Assembly (NCBI GenBank): GCA_002394685.1
Contig: DGUP01000040.1
Span: forward strand, 1-47,826
DNA: 47,826 bases
Direction: 5' to 3'
Source: Treponema sp. UBA4307
GTDB taxonomy: Bacteria; Spirochaetota; Spirochaetia; Treponematales; Treponemataceae
A program made the translations under genes and the position numbers. The notes under the pieces are model-generated. The model made no database searches. It was given only the letters and a program-made list of their open reading frames with translations, and had not been told where the DNA came from. This document shows, one piece after another, positions 1 through 7,683 of the stretch; within the stretch, counting starts at the first letter, position 1, and the number at the start of each line of letters is the position of its first letter.

Positions 1-2694
1 ATCTTCTGGAGAGAGGGTTTCTTCGCTAAAGCCGGGGCCTGATGATGGTGCAGACAGGTCGTCTGGAGAGAGCATGCTGTCGTCAAAAGCGGCGGCACTT
101 GAAGGTGCAGAGAAATCTTCTGGAGAGAGGGTTTCTTCGTTAAAGCCGGGGCCTGATGATGGTGCAGACAGGTCGTCTAGAGAGAGGGCGCTGTTGTCAA
201 AAGCGGCGTCGCTTGAAGGGGCAGAGAAATCGTCTGGAGAGAGGGTTTCTTCGCTAAAGCCGGGGCCTGATGATGGTGCAGACAGATCGTCTGGAGAGAG
301 CATGCTGTCGTCAAAAGCGGCGGCACTTGAAGGTGCAGAGAAATCTTCTGGAGAGAGGGTTTCTTCGCTGAAGCCGGGGCCTGATGATGGTGCAGACAGG
401 TCGTCTGGAGAGAGGGCGCTGTCATCAAAAGCGGCTGCGCTTGAAGGTGCAGAGAAATCTTCTGGAGAAAGGGTTTCTTCGCTGAAGTCGGGGCCTGATG
501 ATGGTGCAGACAGGTCGTCTGGAGAAAGCATGCTGTCATCAAAACCAGTGGCGCTTGAAGGTGCAGAGTAACCGCTTGAAGGGCGTGGAGCTGCATCATA
601 GCCGGAGCCTGAAGCCGCAGGTTTACCGCCCCTGTCTGTAGAAACAGGAGGCCTTTCCGCAGGAGAAAAATTCTCAGGCTCAATCGCAGACATATCCATC
701 TGATAATCGTCCCGTCCATCTTTTCTTTCTGAATAGTCAGGCATTTCTTCATCATTAAATGAAGGAAGGGAATCGGGAGTGCTCAAACCATCACTTATAT
801 CCATAACGCTGTTATCAGGCATTGAATCACCAATATCCTCCGCCTGAAAAGCGCTCTCCATATTATCTTCCACAGGACCGGCAGCAGGCCTTCCCCCTGA
901 AGCAAAAGGATTTTGTTCAAAAAAGTCATTAGCTTCATCAATAGGGTCTGTTTTTACAAGAGAATCAAGGTCCGGCAGAAGTTCATCTTTTTCTTCTTCC
1001 TCAAGCTCATCAGCCTTGATTTCATCATCCAGCCTGTCAAAAATTTCCCGGGTATTAAGGTCTTCTTCAGTAAGTTTATCTGTATCAAGGACAGCTTCCG
1101 TATCATCCTGGGACAATCTGATTTGTTCTTCCAGGGAAGGCATTTTTTCTTCCTCTGGATTTTCTACAGTTTCTTCAGCAGCTGACTCTTCATAATCCAG
1201 AGGAACTTCTTCAATTCCAAAATCAGGAGCAATATCATCATCTATATCAATATTTTTATAAATTGATTTTGATTTAAGATTTTCAGGGTCATCATCTTCC
1301 AGACCAAGCTTAACGCGGGAACGTTCCAGCCCCTTTGAATATGCAAGGTTTGCTCCATCTATTTCATTAAGCTTTTTATAGGCAGCCATGGCAGCATCAT
1401 AATCATGCTTTTTTTCCAGATAGCGGGCCCGGTTATACAAAGCTTTAGGACTGTCTTCATTTATTGAAAGATATCTGTAATTGTATTCAATTGCCTTATC
1501 CAGCTTACTGTTCTGACTGTATCGCTCAGCCACATCCCGGAGATATTCCTTATAGTTTGGATTCAAAGAGTCTATTCTCTTAAAACAACCGAAAGCCTTT
1601 GCTTCTTCATTGCGGCAGATATACCACTGGCCAAGAAGATTCAAAGTCTGAACGTCATCAGGATTTTTATCCCAGACTGCCTTAATTTTTTTTCCAGCTT
1701 CATTCAGTTTGTTTGCTGAAAGCAGGATATGGCTGTACTGCTTTAAAACAGAATTATCGTCAGGGTAAAGTCTGTCCAGGTGCTCCATTGTATGAAGGGC
1801 CTGGGTATATTTTCCTCCGGCTTCATATGTATCTGCCAGTCCGGAAAGGGCATTTCTGTCATCAGACTGTTTTTCAAGAACTCCGTTATATTCGTTTTCT
1901 GCGGCATCAAAATTATTCTGTTCCTTGTAGACCTTACCCATTTTATTATGGAGGTTTGAATCATCAGGATTAAGAGTCAAAGCCTGTTTAATGAGATCCT
2001 GAGCCTGCTGGGTTTTATTTCTGTGAAGGAGAAGATCTGCGTAGCCGTCAATGGCATCAAGCCAGCCCGGTTTGTAACGGAGGGCATTTTCATATTCTCC
2101 AATGGACAGTTCGTAATTGCCTGTCTGTTCATAACTTTTTGCCAGGTTAAGATGGAGGATAGGATGATTAGGATCTACTTTCAAGCCCCGCTGATATGCC
2201 GCTATAGCCTTGTCGTGTTTTTCTTCCAGGGCATAAATGGTACCCAGGTGATTATATGCAAGGGCATCATTAGGATTTGCATCCACTACCCTATCAAAAC
2301 AGGCCAGGGCATCATCATACTTTTCCATTAATTTATAGGTGTAGCCCAGATTGTAAAAAACCTGGGAATTATTTTCATCAACAATTACAGCCTTTTCCAG
2401 AACGGAAATAGACTTGTCGTACTGCTTAAGGCGGCGGTAAATTCCTCCAAGAGCATTAAGGGCATCAATATTTTTAGGATCCAGGCGGACAATTTCATTA
2501 TAGATAGGAATTGAATCTTTATCGTTCCCTGAGCGTTCATAAAGGTTACCTAAATTTTTAAGGAGAACTAAATTTTCAGGATCATTTTGCAGAAGATTTT
2601 TATAGAGTCTTGCCGCAAGCTGGTAGTCTCTTGAAAGAACAGCCTGCTTTGCCCTGTCCATCATAATTAGTGTCTGAGTTTTTAAATCCTTCAT
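1..2694 (-). CDS. TPR-repeat protein with C-terminal 19-residue repeat array (partial, runs off window)
   Basis: An open frame of 898 codons runs from ATG at 2694 (AAGGA upstream) to base 1 without a stop, so the C-terminus lies outside the window. Residues about 1-455 are a run of roughly a dozen TPR helices with the usual spacing (for example 'NLGYTYKLMEKYDDALACF', 'HNKMGKVYKEQNNFDAAENEY'). Residues about 455-700 are acidic, rich in E, D and P, and probably disordered. From about residue 700 the protein becomes a regular 19-residue repeat rich in S, P, D and F. There is no signal peptide, so a cytoplasmic scaffold is likely. TPR proteins usually mediate protein-protein contacts; the partner is unknown. 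Spirochetes carry several large TPR proteins, but I cannot name this one. The plus-strand frame across the repeat is also open, which is a by-product of the repeat composition. Confidence 0.88.
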   Translation of the reverse strand, partial: MKDLKTQTLIMMDRAKQAVLSRDYQLAARLYKNLLQNDPENLVLLKNLGNLYERSGNDKDSIPIYNEIVRLDPKNIDALNALGGIYRRLKQYDKSISVLEKAVIVDENNSQVFYNLGYTYKLMEKYDDALACFDRVVDANPNDALAYNHLGTIYALEEKHDKAIAAYQRGLKVDPNHPILHLNLAKSYEQTGNYELSIGEYENALRYKPGWLDAIDGYADLLLHRNKTQQAQDLIKQALTLNPDDSNLHNKMGKVYKEQNNFDAAENEYNGVLEKQSDDRNALSGLADTYEAGGKYTQALHTMEHLDRLYPDDNSVLKQYSHILLSANKLNEAGKKIKAVWDKNPDDVQTLNLLGQWYICRNEEAKAFGCFKRIDSLNPNYKEYLRDVAERYSQNSKLDKAIEYNYRYLSINEDSPKALYNRARYLEKKHDYDAAMAAYKKLNEIDGANLAYSKGLERSRVKLGLEDDDPENLKSKSIYKNIDIDDDIAPDFGIEEVPLDYEESAAEETVENPEEEKMPSLEEQIRLSQDDTEAVLDTDKLTEEDLNTREIFDRLDDEIKADELEEEEKDELLPDLDSLVKTDPIDEANDFFEQNPFASGGRPAAGPVEDNMESAFQAEDIGDSMPDNSVMDISDGLSTPDSLPSFNDEEMPDYSERKDGRDDYQMDMSAIEPENFSPAERPPVSTDRGGKPAASGSGYDAAPRPSSGYSAPSSATGFDDSMLSPDDLSAPSSGPDFSEETLSPEDFSAPSSAAAFDDSALSPDDLSAPSSGPGFSEETLSPEDFSAPSSAAAFDDSMLSPDDLSAPSSGPGFSEETLSPDDFSAPSSDAAFDNSALSLDDLSAPSSGPGFNEETLSPEDFSAPSSAAAFDDSMLSPDDLSAPSSGPGFSEETLSPED
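5..575 (-). repeat. In-frame tandem repeat, 57-bp unit in alternating A/B types (114-bp higher-order unit)
   Basis: The hexamer tctgga recurs every 57 bases at 5, 62, 119, 233, 290 and onwards (tctaga at 176). Two 19-codon unit types alternate on the minus strand: 'LSPDDLSAPSSGPGFSEET' and 'LSPEDFSAPSSAAAFDDSM'. This makes about ten units inside the window, and the array continues past base 1. Units differ by only a few bases; the unit farthest from the edge (about 518-575) is the most diverged and grades into related S/P-rich sequence. 57 is divisible by three, so gain or loss of units keeps the frame. Confidence 0.95.
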
Positions 2695-2987
2695 AAACCA
2701 ATCCTTAATATGCAGAAAACTTCACCATATATTATAACACAGCAAATGCTCAAATGTCATTTTATTTTAGATTTATTGGAGAGAAAAAGACCGTCAAAAA
2801 ATTTCTAACTTTCTTCAATAAAAAAACTAAACTTTTTTAATAAAGGGCTTTTTTTCCGGGACCGGACCATTCTTTTATCCTAAAGATTTCAAATTAAATT
2901 CCAAAAAATCTCTATTCAAAATTCCCCAGACCACTAATATCATCATCTTAAATACAAAAAGTTACATCTATAAGGAGGAAAGTGTAG

Positions 2988-3938
2988 ATGAAAAAAAGCG
3001 TTACTATTTTAACAGCATTGGCATGTGCTGCATCATTGTTTGTTTCTTGTACAAGAAAATCTGATGGTTTAATTAAGGTTGGTATTATTAACAATCCACC
3101 TTCAGAATCTGGTTATCGCGCTGCTAACGTAAAGGACTTCGAAAATGTATTTAATGCTGCAAATGGTTACAGCGTAAAGAGTGCTTACAGCCTTAAGAAT
3201 GATGAACAGTTGAATGCTGCTTCACAGTTCATTACAGACGGAGTTGATTACATTCTTCTTTCTGCTGCTGCAACAGATGGATGGGATTCAGTTCTTAAAA
3301 AGGCAAAGGCTGCTGGAATCAAAGTATTCCTCTTTGACCGTATGATTAATGTAAGCGAAGATTTGTATGAAGCTGCCGTTGTTTCTGACATGGCAAAAGA
3401 AGGTGAAACAGCTGTTAACTGGCTCAAGGCTCAGAACCTGCCGGAATACAATGTAATTCACATCCAGGGAGCCATGGGTTCTGATGCACAGATTGGACGT
3501 ACAGGCGCTCTCGATGCAGAATTTGCAAAGGGCACAATGAAGAAGGTTGTTCAGCAGACAGCAACATGGGACGAAGCTGAAGCAAAGAAGATTGTTGAAT
3601 CAGTTATCAACTCAGGTGAAGACTTTAACGTTATCTATGCTGAAAACGACGGTATGGCTAAGGGTGCAGTAGCTGCTCTTGATGAAGCAGGTATTACACA
3701 CGGTGTAAACGGAAAAGTTGTTGTAATGGGATTCGACTGCAACAAGTGGGCACTTCGTGAACTTCTTGATGGAAACTGGAACTATGACGGACAGTGTTCT
3801 CCATTCCAGGCTTCTGTTATCAACGACATGATCAAATCCGGCAACGTTCCTTCAAAGAAGATTATCTCTGAAGAAAAGGGATTTGATGCAAAAGCAATCA
3901 CACAGTCTGACATTGATACTTACGGATTGGGTGAATAA
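2988..3938 (+). CDS. Sugar ABC transporter substrate-binding lipoprotein (periplasmic binding protein type 1)
   Basis: This 316-residue protein has a lipoprotein signal (MKK start, lipobox ending Cys21, 'SLFVSC') and a type-1 periplasmic-binding fold of the ribose/galactose group: 'LIKVGIINNPPSESGYRAANV', 'GVDYILLSAAATDGWDSVLKKAKAAGIKVFLFDR', 'NVIYAENDGMAKGAVAALDEAG'. A strong SD (aaggaggaaa) precedes ATG 2988. It is the first gene of a four-gene importer operon and is followed by a hairpin that probably limits read-through, as expected for a binding protein needed in excess. By neighbours it belongs to a YtfQ/RbsB-like system. The sugar cannot be read from the sequence; furanoses, xylose or glucan products are all possible. 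The 290-base upstream gap shares its promoter space with the divergent TPR gene. Confidence 0.9.
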   Translation: MKKSVTILTALACAASLFVSCTRKSDGLIKVGIINNPPSESGYRAANVKDFENVFNAANGYSVKSAYSLKNDEQLNAASQFITDGVDYILLSAAATDGWDSVLKKAKAAGIKVFLFDRMINVSEDLYEAAVVSDMAKEGETAVNWLKAQNLPEYNVIHIQGAMGSDAQIGRTGALDAEFAKGTMKKVVQQTATWDEAEAKKIVESVINSGEDFNVIYAENDGMAKGAVAALDEAGITHGVNGKVVVMGFDCNKWALRELLDGNWNYDGQCSPFQASVINDMIKSGNVPSKKIISEEKGFDAKAITQSDIDTYGLGE

Positions 3939-3971
3939 TTACCTGTGGCCGCTTTCTGCGGCTGCCTGAGT

Positions 3972-4017
3972 AAAATGGCGTAAAGTGTGTGATGACATAT
4001 TTTGCGCCATTTTTTTT
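3972..4017 (+). terminator. Intra-operon hairpin/T-tract (partial terminator) between binding protein and ATPase
   Basis: A 12-bp stem (aaatggcgtaaa with tttgcgccattt, one G-U pair) encloses a 16-nt loop and is followed by eight T. It sits 33 nt after the binding-protein stop and ends 24 nt before the ATPase start. It probably lets only part of transcription continue, giving more binding protein than membrane components. Confidence 0.8.
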
Positions 4018-4041
4018 ATGCTTTTTTTTAGGATTATTAAT

Positions 4042-5562
4042 ATGGAAAAAAATGAAGTATTAACAATGCGTGGAATTTCAAAAGAGTTTCCTGGAGTCAG
4101 GGCTTTACAAAATGTTGACTTTACCCTGGAAAAGGGAGAAATCCACGCTCTTATGGGAGAAAACGGTGCCGGAAAATCTACACTGGTAAAAGTTCTTACT
4201 GGTGTTTATTTAAAAGATTCAGGTGAAATTCATGTAGCCGGAATTGAAGGGGATGCTCCAATTCATTCGCCCCAGGATGCACAAAATCTGGGAATCAGTA
4301 CAGTATATCAGGAAATTACCCTCTGCCCTAACCTCACTGTTGCAGAAAACATGTTCATAGGACGGGGAAACTATAAATTCATAAACTGGAAGGAACAGCA
4401 GAAGAAGGCTGACAGTATTCTTCAAAAGCTCAACATTCCTGCAAAAGCTAATCAGCAGCTGGGAACCTGCTCTCTTGCAGTCCAGCAGATGGTCGCAATT
4501 GCCAGAGCAGTAGACATGGAATGTAAAGTTCTTATTCTTGATGAACCAACCTCCTCACTTGACGAAAGGGAAGTTGAACTTCTTTTCACCCTGATGAAGG
4601 ATTTAAAAAAACGGGGTGTAGGAATTATATTCATTACTCACTTTCTGGAGCAGGTTTACGAAGTATGTGACAAAATTACAGTTTTGAGAAACGGTGAACT
4701 GGTGGGCCAATATACTGTAAATGAACTTCCAAGACTTAAACTTATTTCTGCCATGCTGGGTAAAGACATGGAAGATATGAGCGGTCTGAAAAGTCAAAAA
4801 CATCCGGTAGATAATTCCGGAGAAATTATTTATGAAGCAAAGGGACTGTCCAGCGTTGAAGGTGTAAGGCCATTTGATTTTACTATCAGAAAAGGTGAAG
4901 TAAACGGCTTTACAGGTCTGCTGGGTTCTGGACGCAGTGAAAGCGTACGTGCCATTTTTGCCGCAGATCAGGTAACCGGCGGAAAAATAAAAGTAAACGG
5001 AAAAGAAGTAAAAATCACAAAACCAAAAGAAGCAATGCAGAACGGCATAGGCTATCTTCCGGAAGACCGCAAGGGTGATGGTATTATTCAGGATTTGTCC
5101 GTAAGGGAAAATCTTATTCTTGCCCTGCAGGTTCTTAAAGGATTCTGGCATCCGATTTCCAGGGCTGAATCTGAAAAGATTGCAGATGAATTTATTGGAA
5201 TGCTGGGAATCAAAACTGCATCTAAAGAAACACCAATTAAATCTTTGTCAGGAGGAAACCAGCAGAAAGTAATTCTTGCACGCTGGCTTTTGACTCATCC
5301 TCAGTATCTTATTCTGGATGAACCAACCAGAGGAATTGATATTGGTACAAAATTTGAAATCCAGAAACAGGTTCTGAAACTTGCCGGGGAAGGAGTAAGC
5401 GTAACATTCATTTCATCAGAAATTGAAGAAATGCTTTCTGTCTGCACACGTCTTATTGTTATGAGAGACCGTAAGATTGTTGGAGAATTGAAAGATGATC
5501 AGCTTAGTCAGAATGTAATAATGCAGACTATTGCGGGAGGAAAAGAAAAAAATGGCGAATAA
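4042..5562 (+). CDS. ytfR: Sugar ABC transporter ATP-binding protein, two fused ATPase domains (YtfR/RbsA/XylG type)
   Basis: A 506-residue protein, the standard length for the fused carbohydrate importer ATPases (CUT2). The N-terminal domain has Walker A GENGAGKS at about 39-46, a degenerate signature 'LAVQQMVAIARA' and Walker B 'VLILDEPTSSLD'. The C-terminal domain has the usual degenerate P-loop 'GLLGSGRSE', a full signature 'LSGGNQQKVILARW' and 'YLILDEPTRGID'. I chose ATG 4042 (aggatt SD, normal family N-terminus); an upstream in-frame ATG at 3985 lies in the terminator loop and would add a hydrophobic stretch unlike the family. It should energise the two permeases that follow and overlaps the first by 11 nt. 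The name ytfR rests on the permeases; rbsA/mglA-type naming is equally defensible. Confidence 0.92.
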   Translation: MEKNEVLTMRGISKEFPGVRALQNVDFTLEKGEIHALMGENGAGKSTLVKVLTGVYLKDSGEIHVAGIEGDAPIHSPQDAQNLGISTVYQEITLCPNLTVAENMFIGRGNYKFINWKEQQKKADSILQKLNIPAKANQQLGTCSLAVQQMVAIARAVDMECKVLILDEPTSSLDEREVELLFTLMKDLKKRGVGIIFITHFLEQVYEVCDKITVLRNGELVGQYTVNELPRLKLISAMLGKDMEDMSGLKSQKHPVDNSGEIIYEAKGLSSVEGVRPFDFTIRKGEVNGFTGLLGSGRSESVRAIFAADQVTGGKIKVNGKEVKITKPKEAMQNGIGYLPEDRKGDGIIQDLSVRENLILALQVLKGFWHPISRAESEKIADEFIGMLGIKTASKETPIKSLSGGNQQKVILARWLLTHPQYLILDEPTRGIDIGTKFEIQKQVLKLAGEGVSVTFISSEIEEMLSVCTRLIVMRDRKIVGELKDDQLSQNVIMQTIAGGKEKNGE

Positions 5563-6640
5563 AATAAAAAGCTTTTTCAAAAAATTATTCCAGTCACAGC
5601 TTGCAATTCCTATTGTTGCACTTTTAGTACTGGTAATCTTTAACCTTTTCAGGGATCCAAGTTTCTTTTCTATTGTGATAAAAAAGAATAATCTTGGAAA
5701 CACAGTTCTTTCGGGAAACTTGATCAGTATTTTAAACGGAGCATCTGAACTGGTAATTCTTTCCATAGGAATGACTCTGGTAACCTCAGCCACAAAGGGA
5801 CAGGATATTTCCATTGGTGCTACAGCCGCAATTGCAGGTTCTGTTTTTGTAAAGATATTGAGAGCCGGCAGTATTAACGGAGGAACAATTCTCCTTGGAC
5901 TTGTCCTTGCATGTCTGGTTGCAATTATCTTCTGTCTTTTCAATGGTATTTTAATTGCAAAGTTCAATATTCAGCCGATGATTGCTTCTTTGATTTTATA
6001 CACCGCCGGCCGTCCTATTGCTTACTGGATCAACGGAGGAGCAACACCGAATGTAGAAAGTCCTCTTCTTACTTACATCGGAGGCTTTATTCCACACATT
6101 CCTGTTCCTACACCAATTCTTGTAGTAATAGTATTTGTAATTCTGATTAACCTTCTGTTAAAGAAAACTACTCTTGGACTTTACATACAGTCAGTAGGTA
6201 TTAACGAAAGAGCCGCAAAGCTTAACGGTATAAATCCTATCGTATGGAAACTGGTTGTTTTTGCAATTCTTGGTGTGTGCGTTACACTGGCAGGTTCCAT
6301 GAATGTTTGCCGTATTGGACTTATTAACCACGAAACAATCCTTCTTGATATAGAAATGGATGCCATTCTTGCAGTAGCAATCGGTGGAAATGCACTCAGT
6401 GGTGGAAAGTTCAAGCTTTCAGGATCAATTCTTGGTGCCTATATAATCCAGGCTTTAACAATCACTTTATATGCAATGAAAGTTTCATCTACAGCAGTAA
6501 AGGCATACAAGGCAGTAGTTATTATTGCAATCGTATTCCTTGGCTCACCTGTAGTAAAAGAAAAAATCAAACAGATTAAAAATAAAATCAAAACTAGAAA
6601 AATTGAAGCTGCCGTTTCTGCAAAAGAGGAGGCTAAATAA
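5552..6640 (+). CDS. ytfT: Sugar ABC transporter permease (YtfT-like, BPD_transp_2 family)
   Basis: A very hydrophobic 362-residue protein with 8-10 membrane segments. Signature stretches of the YtfT/RbsC group are present: 'ILSIGMTLVTSATKGQDISIGA', 'IQPMIASLILYTAGR', 'SVGINERAAKLNGIN' and 'ILAVAIGGNALSGGKF'. The start ATG 5552 follows gggagg at 5535-5540 and lies inside the end of the ATPase gene, so translation is likely coupled. An in-frame ATG at 5531 is less well placed. Together with the next permease it forms the heterodimeric channel, as YtfT and YjfF do for furanose sugars in E. coli. The lysine-rich tail is presumably cytoplasmic. Confidence 0.9.
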   Translation: MANKIKSFFKKLFQSQLAIPIVALLVLVIFNLFRDPSFFSIVIKKNNLGNTVLSGNLISILNGASELVILSIGMTLVTSATKGQDISIGATAAIAGSVFVKILRAGSINGGTILLGLVLACLVAIIFCLFNGILIAKFNIQPMIASLILYTAGRPIAYWINGGATPNVESPLLTYIGGFIPHIPVPTPILVVIVFVILINLLLKKTTLGLYIQSVGINERAAKLNGINPIVWKLVVFAILGVCVTLAGSMNVCRIGLINHETILLDIEMDAILAVAIGGNALSGGKFKLSGSILGAYIIQALTITLYAMKVSSTAVKAYKAVVIIAIVFLGSPVVKEKIKQIKNKIKTRKIEAAVSAKEEAK

Positions 6641-6642
6641 TT

Positions 6643-7683
6643 ATGAGAAACACTAATAAAATAAAACAGCCGCTTTCTAACACAGCACTTCTCATGACAA
6701 TTACAGTATGTACTTTTGTTGGTATGTACATTCTTGCAATGATTATCTGGGGCGGTGGATTTTTAAATCCTCAACAGTTCTTTGATTTGTTTAACAACAA
6801 CGCTTACCTTATTGTAATTTCCTGTGGCCTTACAATTGTTATGATTACCGGGGGAATTGATATTTCTGTTGGTGGTGCCATTGCACTTATTACAATGTCA
6901 GCCGTTGTATTTATGGAAGATCACGGAGGAGGAATTTTCAGTTCACTTCTTATTGCTCTGGGGATTGGTCTTTCAATTGGTCTTATTCAGGGATTCTTTG
7001 TTGCTTACCTGAAAATTCAACCCTTCATTGTAACCCTTGCAGGAATGTTCTTTACAAGAGGAATGACTACCATCGTAAGTAAAATTCCACGTACTGCAAC
7101 TAATGAAGCTTTTGTTGCCTTGAAGGATACATATCTTAATATTCCGTTCATTGGAACTTATGCAAGAAACGGTAACTGGATTCCTTCATACATTGAAGTT
7201 GGAGTCATAATAGCAGTATTAGTAGTTGTTGTGCTCTGGGCTGTACTTAAGTGGACACGTTTTGGACGGAATCTTTATGCAGTGGGCGGTAACAGCGAAA
7301 GTGCACTTATGCTGGGAATCAACGTACAGAGAACACAGTTCTTTGCCTATGTATTGTGTGGTCTTCTTGCAGGTATCGGCGGATTTGTTTACCTCACACA
7401 TACAGGTGCAGGAAATGCCAGCAACGCTACTGGTGCCGAAATGCAGGCAATTGCATCATCCATTATCGGAGGCACACTCCTTAGCGGCGGTGTTGGAAGT
7501 GTAGTTGGAACTTTGTTCGGCGTACTTTCCCTTAAAACCATAAACAACATTGTTGTTGCTTCAGGATTACATGAACCATACTGGCAGAGTATTACAACAG
7601 GACTTATGCTTTGTTTCTTTATCCTCCTGCAGAGCGTAATCCTTTCAAACCGTAAAAAGAAGCTGGGTAACCTGGCTGGTTAA
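6643..7683 (+). CDS. yjfF: Sugar ABC transporter permease (YjfF-like, BPD_transp_2 family)
   Basis: A 346-residue membrane protein. It carries 'GLTIVMITGGIDISVGGAIAL', 'IQPFIVTLAGMFFTRGM', 'YAVGGNSESALMLGI' and 'IIGGTLLSGGVGSVVGTLFGV', which match the YjfF pattern well, including the LAGMFF-RG and GGTLLSGGVG motifs. SD gaggagg precedes ATG 6643, and only two bases separate it from the previous stop. Its own TAA (7681-7683) overlaps by two bases the TAA of the convergent response regulator. No terminator fits between the genes; it lies inside the regulator gene instead. Confidence 0.9.
   Translation: MRNTNKIKQPLSNTALLMTITVCTFVGMYILAMIIWGGGFLNPQQFFDLFNNNAYLIVISCGLTIVMITGGIDISVGGAIALITMSAVVFMEDHGGGIFSSLLIALGIGLSIGLIQGFFVAYLKIQPFIVTLAGMFFTRGMTTIVSKIPRTATNEAFVALKDTYLNIPFIGTYARNGNWIPSYIEVGVIIAVLVVVVLWAVLKWTRFGRNLYAVGGNSESALMLGINVQRTQFFAYVLCGLLAGIGGFVYLTHTGAGNASNATGAEMQAIASSIIGGTLLSGGVGSVVGTLFGVLSLKTINNIVVASGLHEPYWQSITTGLMLCFFILLQSVILSNRKKKLGNLAG

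Noticed and set aside
74..571. Long plus-strand open frame over the 57-bp repeats (and a shifted minus-strand frame at 177-755)
   Set aside because: Both are shadows of the repeat; the minus-strand TPR frame has a start, an SD, recognisable TPR domains and continues through the array.
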